This document shows, one piece after another, positions 35,606 to 44,110 of a DNA stretch of 64,000 bases. Location: contig CP166298.1 in NCBI GenBank assembly GCA_041281825.1, positions 1 through 64,000 on the forward strand, in the 5' to 3' direction. The number at the start of each line of letters is the position of its first letter. Positions within the stretch are counted from its first letter, which is position 1. A model generated the notes under the pieces. That model ran no database searches. It was not told the origin of the DNA and saw only the letters and a program-made list of their open reading frames with translations. A program made the translations under genes and the position numbers. The DNA comes from Paenibacillus_D tarimensis_A. Its GTDB lineage: Bacteria > Bacillota > Bacilli > Paenibacillales > Paenibacillaceae.

Positions 35606-35645
35606 TAAGAGAGGACTGTTGTTTCGGTGAAAAAAGAGCGAAGGG

Positions 35646-35797
35646 CCCGGATTCGTGCTGGAGAAGCGAAGCGTTCGCCTTTGTCAACCGGATTCTTACT
35701 TGACATAGGGATCTTTGAGCGGCTCAAAGTCTCTCTGCTACAGAAGTTAAACAATCAAAGAATCTGGGGACAACAGCGATCGGAAGCACGAACCGGG
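35646..35797. repeat. Inverted-end repeat, copy 2, carrying a nested 39-bp-type unit
   Basis: CCCGGATTCGTGCT (35646-35659) is inverted against AGCACGAACCGGG (35785-35797). Inside, GGATTCTTACTTG faces CAAAGAATCTGGGG. Between them lies CATAGGGATCTTTGAGCGG... (35704-35739), the unit that is tandemly repeated at 16634. The outer element also occurs at 22655-22718 without this insert. It fills most of the 245-base gap between rplI and dnaB. Confidence 0.7.
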
Positions 35798-35850
35798 CAC
35801 GCAGTGCCCCATCTCACCGAAATTGATATTATTACGAAGGAGTATGGGCG

Positions 35851-37212
35851 ATGAGCACAGATCTGATGTTTGACCGTGTCCCGCCGCAAAATCTGGAAGC
35901 CGAACAAGCCGTACTCGGCGCAGTGCTGCTGCAAAGCGAAGCGCTCATTACGGCGATGGAGCGGCTGCGGAGCGAAGATTTCTACAGTGTGCCGCATCAA
36001 TTGATATTTGAGGCGATGGTAGAGCTGGGGGAAAGCAGCCAGCCGATCGATTTGGTCACACTGACCGCTCATTTACAGGATCGCGAACAGCTAGAAGAAA
36101 TAGGCGGGGTCAGTTATTTAGCCAAGCTCGTCGGCGGAGTGCCGACGGCTGCCAATGTCGATTATTATGCGCAAATTGTGGAAGAGAAGTCGATGCTCAG
36201 GCGGCTGATTCGTACGGCAACGCAAATCGTCAGCAGCGGATACGCGGCAGCCGATGATGTCGGGATGCTTCTGAACGAAGCCGAACAGAAGATTATGGAG
36301 CTGTCGAACCGCAAATCCAGCACCGGGTTTATATCGATCCGGGATGTCTTGATGGAAGTGTTCGAGCGGGTCGAAAGCCTGTACAGCAATAAAGGCGGGG
36401 CAACGGGCATCCCTTCAGGGTTTACCGATCTGGACAAGATGACCTCCGGCTTCCAGCGTAATGATCTCATTATTGTGGCTGCCCGTCCATCCGTCGGGAA
36501 GACGGCGTTTGCGCTTAATATTGCGCAGAATGTCGGCGTGCGCGCCCGTGAGACGGTGGCGATCTTCAGTCTGGAGATGTCTGCGGCGCAGCTGGTGCAG
36601 CGGATGATCTGCGCGGAATCCAATGTCGATGCGGGCCGGATGCGTACCGGGTACCTGGAGGGCGATGACTGGGAGAAGCTGACGATGGCGATCGGCTCCC
36701 TGTCCGAAGCGGAAATCTATATCGACGATACGCCGGGCATCACCGTTGCGGATATACGGGCCAAATGCCGACGCCTGAAGAAGGAGAAGGGCCTCGGCAT
36801 GATCTTGATCGATTACTTGCAGCTTATTCAAGGCCGGGGCAAAGCCGGGGAGAACAGGCAGCAGGAGGTTTCGGAAATTTCCCGGACGCTTAAGCAGATT
36901 GCTCGTGAGCTGGAGGTTCCGGTTATCGCGCTTTCCCAGCTTAGCCGGGGCGTGGAACAGCGGCAGGACAAGCGTCCAATGATGTCCGATCTGCGGGAAT
37001 CCGGCTCGATCGAGCAGGACGCGGATATTGTTGCATTTCTTTATCGCGATGATTATTATGATAAAGAAACGGAAAAGAAAAATATTATCGAAATTATTAT
37101 CGCCAAGCAGCGGAACGGTCCTGTCGGAACGGTCGAGCTGGCCTTTCTGAAAAATTATAATAAGTTTGTCAGCCTGGATCGGACACATCAAGAACCGGGC
37201 GTGGCATCATAA
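35851..37212 (+). CDS. dnaB: Replicative DNA helicase DnaB (DnaC in Bacillus nomenclature)
   Basis: Hexameric 5'-3' helicase of the replication fork. The 453 residues show the N-terminal DnaB domain (PPQNLEAEQAVLGAVL), a linker, and the RecA-like motor with Walker A ARPSVGKT at 211-218, the Walker B region GMILIDYLQLI, and SDLRESGSIEQDADIV. No intein or insertion is seen. AAGGAG precedes ATG 35851. It is followed by a palindrome that may be both its terminator and the purA operator. Confidence 0.97.
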   Translation: MSTDLMFDRVPPQNLEAEQAVLGAVLLQSEALITAMERLRSEDFYSVPHQLIFEAMVELGESSQPIDLVTLTAHLQDREQLEEIGGVSYLAKLVGGVPTAANVDYYAQIVEEKSMLRRLIRTATQIVSSGYAAADDVGMLLNEAEQKIMELSNRKSSTGFISIRDVLMEVFERVESLYSNKGGATGIPSGFTDLDKMTSGFQRNDLIIVAARPSVGKTAFALNIAQNVGVRARETVAIFSLEMSAAQLVQRMICAESNVDAGRMRTGYLEGDDWEKLTMAIGSLSEAEIYIDDTPGITVADIRAKCRRLKKEKGLGMILIDYLQLIQGRGKAGENRQQEVSEISRTLKQIARELEVPVIALSQLSRGVEQRQDKRPMMSDLRESGSIEQDADIVAFLYRDDYYDKETEKKNIIEIIIAKQRNGPVGTVELAFLKNYNKFVSLDRTHQEPGVAS

Positions 37213-37222
37213 CGATTATTCC

Positions 37223-37262
37223 CGAACAATTACATGGGCATCTGCGTAATTGTTCGTTTTTC
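37223..37262. promoter_or_regulatory. Inverted PurBox pair upstream of purA, also hairpin terminator of dnaB
   Basis: CGAACAATTAC (37223-37233) is a perfect inverted repeat with GTAATTGTTCG (37246-37256), followed by TTTTTC. As DNA, CCCGAACAAT and ATTGTTCG fit the PurR-box pattern (AWWWCCGAACWWT) in opposite orientation. They are separated by 18 bases and lie just upstream of the purA -35. As RNA it is a good terminator. Confidence 0.65.
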
Positions 37263-37263
37263 A

Positions 37264-37292
37264 TTGACATTAAAAAACGGTACTGCTACACT
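37264..37292 (+). promoter_or_regulatory. Sigma-A promoter of purA
   Basis: TTGACA (37264-37269), 17-base spacer, TACACT (37287-37292). A small hairpin GTGTT/AACAC follows in the leader. Confidence 0.75.
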
Positions 37293-37360
37293 AATAGTGC
37301 TGTCTTCGAGGGACAGTAAATTTCGGTGTGTTCGCGAAACACTGAATCGGAGGTATGTGC

Positions 37361-38647
37361 ATGTCAACGGTAGTCGTCGTCGGAACGCAGTGGGGAGACG
37401 AAGGGAAAGGCAAAATTACGGATTATTTGGCGGATGGAGCCGATGTCGTCGCCCGTTATCAAGGCGGTAACAACGCTGGCCACACCATCCTGATCGGAAA
37501 CAAGAAATATAAGCTGACTATGATACCATCGGGCATCTTCAATCATAACAAGTTATGTGTGATCGGCAACGGGATGGTCATTAACCCTGCGGCCTTGGTT
37601 GAGGAAATTCAATATATACATGACAACGGGTTTTCTACGTCCAATCTGAAAATCAGCGACCGCGCGCATGTAATTATGCCGTATCATATGGTTTTGGACG
37701 GATTGGAAGAAGACCGTAAAGGCGAAAATAAAATCGGAACGACCCGCAAAGGGATCGGACCGTGTTACATGGATAAAGCGGCGCGTTCGGGGATCCGGAT
37801 TGCGGACTTGATGGATGCGGATGAATTCGAGGCGAAGGTCCGCCATCTTGTGGCGGAGAAAAATCATGTCATCGCCCAGGTATACGGCGGAAAACCGCTT
37901 GATGCGGATAAGATAATCCGTGAATATCTCGGCTACGCGGAGACGCTCCGAGCTTATGTAACCGATACGTCGGTTGTTCTGAACGATGCAATCGACGGCG
38001 GCAAGCGCGTTCTGTTCGAAGGCGCCCAAGGCGTCATGCTCGATATCGACCAAGGGACATATCCGTTCGTCACATCGTCGAATCCGACTGCCGGCGGGGT
38101 CTGTATCGGATCGGGCGTAGGTCCGTCGAAGATTAAGCAGGTTATCGGCGTTGCCAAAGCATATACGACCCGTGTAGGAGACGGTCCGTTCCCAACGGAG
38201 CTGCACGACGCAACAGGCGATATGATCCGGGAAAAAGGGCACGAGTACGGAACGGTTACAGGACGTCCACGCCGCGTCGGCTGGTTCGACAGCGTTGTCG
38301 TCCGGCATGCGCGCAGGGTAAGCGGGATTACCGGTTTGTCGCTCAACTCGCTGGATGTGTTGACAGGACTGGATACGGTCAAAATCTGCACCGGCTACAA
38401 ATACCGGGGTAAGGTGATTGAACATTATCCGGCAAGCCTGAAAATGCTTGCGGAGTGCGAAGCCGTGTACGAGGAATTGCCAGGCTGGAGCGAAGACATT
38501 TCCGGAGCGAAGAAGCTTGAGGATCTGCCGGAAACGACACAGCGTTATGTTGCCCGCGTATCCGAATTAACCGGCATTCCAATCGCAATCTTCTCCGTTG
38601 GACGCAATCGTGAACAGACAAACCCTGTACTCTCGATTTATAGCTAG
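37361..38647 (+). CDS. purA: Adenylosuccinate synthetase
   Basis: GTP-dependent enzyme joining IMP and aspartate on the way to AMP. The 428 residues start MSTVVVVGTQWGDEGKGKI with the P-loop-like GDEGKGK. They include NAGHTI, GTTRKGIGPCYMDKAAR, the GVGPSKI region, and TGRPRRVGWFD near the C-terminal part. ATG 37361 is preferred over 37355 since CGGAGG lies 7 bases upstream. It has its own promoter and probable PurR site. Confidence 0.97.
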   Translation: MSTVVVVGTQWGDEGKGKITDYLADGADVVARYQGGNNAGHTILIGNKKYKLTMIPSGIFNHNKLCVIGNGMVINPAALVEEIQYIHDNGFSTSNLKISDRAHVIMPYHMVLDGLEEDRKGENKIGTTRKGIGPCYMDKAARSGIRIADLMDADEFEAKVRHLVAEKNHVIAQVYGGKPLDADKIIREYLGYAETLRAYVTDTSVVLNDAIDGGKRVLFEGAQGVMLDIDQGTYPFVTSSNPTAGGVCIGSGVGPSKIKQVIGVAKAYTTRVGDGPFPTELHDATGDMIREKGHEYGTVTGRPRRVGWFDSVVVRHARRVSGITGLSLNSLDVLTGLDTVKICTGYKYRGKVIEHYPASLKMLAECEAVYEELPGWSEDISGAKKLEDLPETTQRYVARVSELTGIPIAIFSVGRNREQTNPVLSIYS

Positions 38648-38666
38648 ACTGATAAAGACCAAAGAC

Positions 38667-38708
38667 AAGACCGATCTCCGGCATATTGCCGAAGAACGGT
38701 CTTTTTTA
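38667..38708 (+). terminator. Terminator after purA
   Basis: AGACCG ... CGGTCT with an inner CCGGC/GCCG stem, followed by TTTTTT. Confidence 0.8.
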
Positions 38709-38797
38709 TGCTTTTGGGAGAATGACAGCTTCCCGGTTTGCCCATAATGAAAGATAGAGCGTCTTTGTTGGACTAGTAAGAAGGGAGTGACCGGAGC

Positions 38798-39484
38798 ATG
38801 TGGAGAATGATAGAATGGCTGGGCAAGGCGATAGCCGCTGCGCTTATTGTCAGTTTCTTATCGATCTGGACGACGGGCTATATTGTGACGAGTTATATTG
38901 AAACGGTATTGAAGCAGTACGAGCTTCCGCTTGAAGTGCAGCCGATGGCGATGTCAGGCGTGTGGGGAAAGTTATGGGGGGCTGAACAGGATCGGTCCGT
39001 ACCGGATATGATTACCGGCGAAACGGATCCTTCCCCGCTTGCGGATAGCGGAGATGCCGCTGAGGATAAGGAAACGGAATCGCCCGTCACAACGGAAACC
39101 GGGGAAGGCGAGGGTCCGAAAGCAAACTCGGGAAAACCGGAAGCGGAACAATCTGGAGGAGAAGCGGACCCTTCAACAGGCGATGAGACTGCGCAATCCG
39201 AAAGCGGGAACGACAATGAAGAAGCGCTGCCAGCATGGACCGAAGAGACCATGTTAACGGAAGAAGCAATGGCAGAGGTTAAAAATCAGTTGAGCGATGA
39301 GGACAAACAGTTCCTGTTCAATATGCTCATGACGAAGCTTCCCCAGGAAGCATGGCAGCGTATATCGACTTATGTCGAGCAAGGGTTAACGGAAAAGGAG
39401 CTTCAAGAAGTGCAGCAGCTTATGGCGATACATTTAAATGACGATGAATACGACCAACTGATGGAGATTCTAAAAAAATATTAA
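38798..39484 (+). CDS. Hypothetical single-pass membrane protein
   Basis: I do not recognise this 228-residue protein. It has an N-terminal membrane helix (about 9-32), an extracytoplasmic acidic Glu/Ser/Thr/Gly-rich low-complexity segment (about 65-145), and a helical C-terminal domain (TEEAMAEVKNQLSDEDKQFLFNMLMTKLPQEAWQRI, about 150-228). ATG 38798 follows GGGAG. Its place between purA and the wall peptidase gene suggests a cell-envelope or sporulation role, but this is only context. Confidence 0.78.
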   Translation: MWRMIEWLGKAIAAALIVSFLSIWTTGYIVTSYIETVLKQYELPLEVQPMAMSGVWGKLWGAEQDRSVPDMITGETDPSPLADSGDAAEDKETESPVTTETGEGEGPKANSGKPEAEQSGGEADPSTGDETAQSESGNDNEEALPAWTEETMLTEEAMAEVKNQLSDEDKQFLFNMLMTKLPQEAWQRISTYVEQGLTEKELQEVQQLMAIHLNDDEYDQLMEILKKY

Positions 39485-39636
39485 TCTTTGGCAGCATGCG
39501 AAGCGGTTGCTCACCTTGTTGACGTTATGTTAAAGTAGAACTCGTAGGTTCTGATTGGGGAAATTCGCCTATTTTTCTTATTTCCTCTGTCGGATTTTCG
39601 AACGTAACGCAACATAACAGCAAAAAGGAGCAGATC

Positions 39637-41187
39637 ATGACCGTTTTCAGGGACAAGGATCAGTTCCGGAAGGTAGGCCTTAAGTTGCAGCAAACCTTTC
39701 GGAATATCTGGTCGAAAGGCTTGAATGGCAAGACGCAGCAAGAAGCCGCCGACAATTTGTCCAAGGTTCGGCCTTGGCGCGGAAGACCGGTTATTCTGGC
39801 GGGCGGGGCGTTGGCACTGCTTGCAATCGCTGGATTCGGCGGACACCAATATATCAAAGCAAATACAGTGGAATATTATCAAGTATACAAAGACGGGCAA
39901 GCGGTAGGTACGGTAAGCGAACCGGAGCTTGTCGAGCAAATGCTCGAGCAAATGAACGAGAAAGTGCAGCAGGAGCATCCGGATGCAGTGATGGTGCTTG
40001 AAGCAGGAAACATTACATACACGCGTGAAAGTGCTTTCAAATCCGAGCCCGAAAGTGAAGAGACGCTCCGGAAGCTTGAGAGCATGATCGACGCACATGC
40101 GACAGGGGTAGAGGTGAGAGTAGACGGCAAATTGATCGGAATTGCAAAAAACCGGGAAGCGGCGGATAACGTATTGAAGCAAATTAAAGCACAGTATGCG
40201 CCGGAATCGGGATTGCAGCAAAAAAAGCCGCTTGAAGTAACCGCTCTCGCCTATTCAGGCGAAGGAGTAAACCCTTCCGAAGAACCGCAGCAACAGGTGC
40301 TTTCGGTTAATTTCGTAGAGGAAGTCAGTACAAAAGCGATTAATATTGATCCGGCTCGCGTTACGGATGAGGAAGAGCTGTATAACCGTTTGGTGCAAGG
40401 CACGACGAAGCCGACGCAATATACGGTTCAGCCGGGTGACTGCATCGGTTGTATCGCATCCAAGTTCGACATTTCTCCGGAGGTCATCTACCGCAACAAT
40501 GATTGGATTGAAGATGATTTCATCAAGGTGGGCGATGTGCTGGATTTGACCGTCCTGCAGCCGGCCCTGACCGTGGAAACGGTGGAAAACTTAACTGAGG
40601 CGGAAACGATTGAACCGCCGGTGACGATTCAGAAGAATCCGGACATGCGGGCAGGCGAATCGAAGGTCATTACACCGGGTAAGAGCGGCAAGAAGCTCGT
40701 TACTTATAAACTGGTGAAGCAGAACGGCTTCTTAATGAGCGAGGAGCTTGTCGATGAACAGATTATCGAGCCTGCTGTTCCGTCGATTGTGATGAAAGGC
40801 ACAAAGGTTATACTTGGGGAAGGAAGCGGCAATTTCCGATGGCCGGTCACCGGCGCTCGTCTTACAAGTAAGTTCGGGCAGCGTTGGGGGCGGCTTCACA
40901 AAGGAATCGACCTGATCGGCAATAAGAACATTCGCGCAGCCGATAACGGCGTTGTGGAATTTGTCGGAACAAAGAATGGAATGGGCAAGACGATCATTAT
41001 TGATCATAAGAACGGCTACAAGACCGTTTACGGGCACTTGAGCAGTTATTCCGTCAAGAAGGGCGAAATCGTGGAGAAGGGCGACAAGATCGGAATCATG
41101 GGCAATACCGGTCACTCTACGGGTACTCATCTGCATTTCGAAATTCACAAGAACGGCAATGTTCAGAATCCGATGAACTATTTATAA
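39637..41187 (+). CDS. M23 family metallopeptidase with LysM and G5 domains
   Basis: Cell-wall endopeptidase of 516 residues. Order: basic cytoplasmic N-terminus, membrane helix (about 51-72), an extracellular helical/alpha-beta region, a LysM domain (QYTVQPGDCIGCIASKFDISPEVIYRNN, about 265-310), a G5 domain (about 325-390, ending EPAVPSIVMKGTK), and a LytM/M23 domain (about 400-516). Zinc ligands are visible in GRLHKGIDL and HSTGTHLHFEIH. Two unusual cysteines (DCIGC) lie within the LysM. AAAAGGAG precedes ATG 39637. It lies directly upstream of the wal operon, which controls wall hydrolases. Confidence 0.92.
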   Translation: MTVFRDKDQFRKVGLKLQQTFRNIWSKGLNGKTQQEAADNLSKVRPWRGRPVILAGGALALLAIAGFGGHQYIKANTVEYYQVYKDGQAVGTVSEPELVEQMLEQMNEKVQQEHPDAVMVLEAGNITYTRESAFKSEPESEETLRKLESMIDAHATGVEVRVDGKLIGIAKNREAADNVLKQIKAQYAPESGLQQKKPLEVTALAYSGEGVNPSEEPQQQVLSVNFVEEVSTKAINIDPARVTDEEELYNRLVQGTTKPTQYTVQPGDCIGCIASKFDISPEVIYRNNDWIEDDFIKVGDVLDLTVLQPALTVETVENLTEAETIEPPVTIQKNPDMRAGESKVITPGKSGKKLVTYKLVKQNGFLMSEELVDEQIIEPAVPSIVMKGTKVILGEGSGNFRWPVTGARLTSKFGQRWGRLHKGIDLIGNKNIRAADNGVVEFVGTKNGMGKTIIIDHKNGYKTVYGHLSSYSVKKGEIVEKGDKIGIMGNTGHSTGTHLHFEIHKNGNVQNPMNYL

Positions 41188-41191
41188 ACAA

Positions 41192-41235
41192 TAAGGTATC
41201 GTTTCGGTGATAAACCGATGCGGTACCTTTTTTTA
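41192..41235 (+). terminator. Terminator after the M23 peptidase gene
   Basis: AAGGTATCGtttCGGT pairs imperfectly with ACCGATGCGGTACCTT, followed by a long T run. Repeat copy R6 starts right at its end. Confidence 0.82.
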
Positions 41236-41333
41236 TAATTCTAACAATTTATAAGTTTCACACTTATATCTGCTTAGAATTCTCCGCGAAACGAAGCTTA
41301 GCCGCCAGAGGACGGCGAAGCCGTTTACGCTTG
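41235..41333 (+). repeat. Dispersed double-hairpin repeat, copy R6 (uninterrupted relative of R5)
   Basis: ATAATTCTAA pairs with TTAGAATTCT, with TATAAGT/ACTTATA inside. Then GCGAAACGAAGCTTAGCC, GAGGACGGCGAAGCCGTTT, ACGCTTG. From 41250 on it is almost identical to 21952-22027. It fills part of the 340-base gap before walR. Confidence 0.88.
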
Positions 41334-41460
41334 TTAAATAGAAAGTCATCAATCCACCCAATTTTTTGACAAATGAATGATAATGAAAAGCCGTTCGTGA
41401 TTCAAAGGAAAATCCCGGGAATCATTCTGCAAAAAATAAAGGAATACTAATCTAACACCA

Positions 41461-41491
41461 TTGCAAACAAGCAGGCCAGGTATGGTAAGAT
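41461..41491 (+). promoter_or_regulatory. Candidate promoter of the wal operon
   Basis: TTGCAA (41461-41466) and TAAGAT (41486-41491) with a 19-base spacer, about 40 bases before walR. The spacing is not ideal. Confidence 0.4.
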
Positions 41492-41531
41492 AGTAGCAGA
41501 GTATAAGCTATAACGACAGGCGGTGACGAAG

Positions 41532-42287
41532 GTGCACGGCAAAATTTTGGTCGTTGACGATGAGCAACCGATTGCAGATATAATCAAGTTTAATTTGGAG
41601 AAGGAAGGCTATCAGGTCATCTGCGCTTTCGACGGCGGGACAGCGGTTCGGCTGGCCTTCGAAGAGGAGCCGGATTTAATTCTGCTTGATCTCATGCTTC
41701 CGGTGAAGGACGGCATGGATGTGTGCCGTGAAGTGCGGACGAAGCTTCAAACGCCGATTATAATGCTGACGGCCAAGGATACGGAGCTCGATAAAGTGCT
41801 CGGCTTGGAGCTGGGGGCCGATGATTACGTAACGAAGCCATTCGGTACGAGAGAGCTGCTCGCGCGCGTGAAAGCCCATTTGCGCAGACAGCAGAAGATG
41901 TCTGAGCTGATGACGGCTGGGGCGGATGCTGTCCGGGCGGCCGAGAAAGAGGCGGAGAAGCAGGGGCTGAAGATATTTAACTTGTTTATCGATACGGATA
42001 TGTATGTCGTCTATAAGGATGGGGAGCCGCTTGATTTAACCCATCGGGAATACGAGCTCGTCTATTACCTGGCCCGCAACAGCGGCAAAGTGATGACACG
42101 GGAGCATTTGCTGCAAGCTGTATGGGGATTCGAGTATTTCGGCGATGTCCGTACCGTTGATGTGACTATTCGGCGGCTCCGCGAGAAGATCGAGGATGAT
42201 CCGAGCCGGCCCGAATACATTATGACTCGGCGGGGATTGGGGTATCTGATGCGCAATCCGAAGTCGGGAGGTTTCGGATACGGATGA
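41532..42287 (+). CDS. walR: Two-component response regulator WalR (YycF)
   Basis: Essential OmpR-type regulator of cell-wall metabolism. The 251 residues show a receiver domain with the acidic pair VVDDEQP, phospho-acceptor Asp53 in LILLDLMLP, and KPF. A linker with a Glu/Lys-rich segment is somewhat longer than in B. subtilis. The winged-helix DNA-binding domain has MTREHLLQAVWGFEYFGDVRTVDVTIRRLREKIE. GTG 41532 (MHGKILVVDDEQPI) matches the family N-terminus and has AGGCGG upstream; GTG 41523 is an alternative. The operon walR-K-H-I-J is complete. Confidence 0.96.
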   Translation: MHGKILVVDDEQPIADIIKFNLEKEGYQVICAFDGGTAVRLAFEEEPDLILLDLMLPVKDGMDVCREVRTKLQTPIIMLTAKDTELDKVLGLELGADDYVTKPFGTRELLARVKAHLRRQQKMSELMTAGADAVRAAEKEAEKQGLKIFNLFIDTDMYVVYKDGEPLDLTHREYELVYYLARNSGKVMTREHLLQAVWGFEYFGDVRTVDVTIRRLREKIEDDPSRPEYIMTRRGLGYLMRNPKSGGFGYG

Positions 42288-44110
42288 AGGGAGTACGGAT
42301 CTTCCGCACGATACAAGTCAAGCTGATCATCATCTACGTGCTGCTGATTCTTATTGCGATGCAGTTGATCGGGGTCTATTTCATCAGCACGATGAAGACG
42401 TCACTGATGGAGTCGTTCACGAACAGTCTCAATGAACAAGCAAACATATTGACGAAATTCGTAGAGCAGACATTATCGACCCAGAATCCAAATATGACGG
42501 AAGAGCAGCGGACCGCCGATTTGCGGGAAATGGTGAACACCTTGTTCAGTATCAATGAAGCGGAGATTCAAGTGCTGGATTCGAGCGGCAAGGTGCTCAC
42601 CACCTCGGTGCCGTCGCATCAATCCTACGTCGGGCGAAAAAACACGACATTGGCGGTTTCCCGGGCGCTGCAGGGGATCCGGGATAATGAGGAAGACATC
42701 ATTGATGAAGATAATGTTCGGAAGAAAGTGATTGCCAAGCCCGCCTATCATCAGAATAAAATTGTCGGAGCCGTTTATATCGTGGCTTCGATGAATGAGC
42801 TTAATGAAACGATTAACCGCATCAACCGGATCTTCGTCTCCGGGATGATGATTGCGCTCGGATTGACGGGCGTGCTTGGCATTTTGCTTGCGCATACCAT
42901 AACCAATCCGATTAAAGTGCTGACAAGACAGGCGACGGCAGTGGCCGAGGGCCGCTTTGACCAGCAGGTGCCCGTCCATAGCGACGATGAGATCGGCCAG
43001 CTCAGCGAAGCGTTCAACGATATGACCGAGCGGCTCAGGGAAGCACTCTCCTCCAATGAAGAAGAGAAGGAGAAGCTGGCTTCGATTCTGGCGAATATGA
43101 GCGACGGTGTTATAGCGGCGGATGAGCGCGGGGTTGTAATGGTGACCAACAGGCGAGCTCGCGAAATGCTGGGGATCAAGCGTGGAGAAGGGATGCAGCT
43201 TGCAGAGCTGCTCGGACTGAATGAGGGCAGGATTCAGGAGCTTCTGCAGGGCCTGGAGCATATGACCGTTATTCGCAACGAAGCGTCGGAAGACGAAGAA
43301 GAAAACACGATGCGCGTGACGTTCACGCCGATCCGCCGGCGGGATAAGACGACGGCGGGAACGATCGCCGTGCTTCAGGATGTTACCGAGCAGGAGAAGC
43401 TGGAGCAATCGCGGCGGGAATTCGTAGCCAATGTCTCGCATGAATTGCGCACGCCTTTAACAACGATTAAAAGCTATGCCGAGGCGCTTACTGACGGTGC
43501 GCTGCAGGAAAAGGAACTGGGTGAACGATTTGTAGGCGTCATTCGAAATGAGACGGAGCGAATGATTCGGCTCGTCACCGATCTTCTGCATCTATCCCGC
43601 CTGGATTCCAATCAGGCGCCGCTGCGGCGTCAGCCGACGAATGTGCCGGATATGCTGGAGGAAGTCGCCGACCGATTTTCCTTTCAGCTGCGGCAAAAAT
43701 CCATTCAAGCCACGGTTAACGTCGAGAACGGCATTTCATCGGTATGGCTGGACCGGGATCAGATCGATCAAGTGCTGGACAATCTGGTATCCAATGCGAT
43801 CAAATATACGATGGACAACGGGAGGATCGCAATTTCCGCGTACAAGCCCGATTCCGCCTCGATATCCATTTCCGTGAAGGATACGGGAATCGGCATTCCG
43901 CAGAAGGACTTGAATCGGATTTTCGACCGTTTCTATCGGGTTGATAAAGCGCGCTCCCGCAATATGGGCGGTACGGGCCTTGGATTGTCGATTGCCCGGG
44001 AAATTATTAAAGCCCACGGCGGAACCATCACCCTGGACTCGGAATGGAATAATGGGACGACAGTCACATTTACATTGCCCGCCTTAATGGAAGGGGGGGA
44101 ATCGGCATGA
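42284..44110 (+). CDS. walK: Sensor histidine kinase WalK (YycG)
   Basis: Membrane kinase paired with WalR. The 608 residues have membrane helix 1 (about 10-32), an extracellular Cache-like sensor (about 35-180), helix 2 (about 185-205), HAMP, PAS (about 260-370), HisKA with phospho-acceptor His386 in NVSHELRTPLTTIKSY, and HATPase with DNLVSNAIKYT, DTGIGIPQKDLNRIFDRFYR and GGTGLGLSI. The start overlaps the walR stop (ATGA). Confidence 0.96.
   Translation: MKGVRIFRTIQVKLIIIYVLLILIAMQLIGVYFISTMKTSLMESFTNSLNEQANILTKFVEQTLSTQNPNMTEEQRTADLREMVNTLFSINEAEIQVLDSSGKVLTTSVPSHQSYVGRKNTTLAVSRALQGIRDNEEDIIDEDNVRKKVIAKPAYHQNKIVGAVYIVASMNELNETINRINRIFVSGMMIALGLTGVLGILLAHTITNPIKVLTRQATAVAEGRFDQQVPVHSDDEIGQLSEAFNDMTERLREALSSNEEEKEKLASILANMSDGVIAADERGVVMVTNRRAREMLGIKRGEGMQLAELLGLNEGRIQELLQGLEHMTVIRNEASEDEEENTMRVTFTPIRRRDKTTAGTIAVLQDVTEQEKLEQSRREFVANVSHELRTPLTTIKSYAEALTDGALQEKELGERFVGVIRNETERMIRLVTDLLHLSRLDSNQAPLRRQPTNVPDMLEEVADRFSFQLRQKSIQATVNVENGISSVWLDRDQIDQVLDNLVSNAIKYTMDNGRIAISAYKPDSASISISVKDTGIGIPQKDLNRIFDRFYRVDKARSRNMGGTGLGLSIAREIIKAHGGTITLDSEWNNGTTVTFTLPALMEGGESA

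Noticed and set aside
35191..35754. Minus-strand frame of 187 codons over rplI
   Set aside because: Serine/phenylalanine-rich shadow of a strongly coding plus-strand gene.
41411..41424. Noc-binding site upstream of walR (AATCCCGGGAATC)
   Set aside because: Only about 10 of 14 positions fit the consensus; not better than chance.
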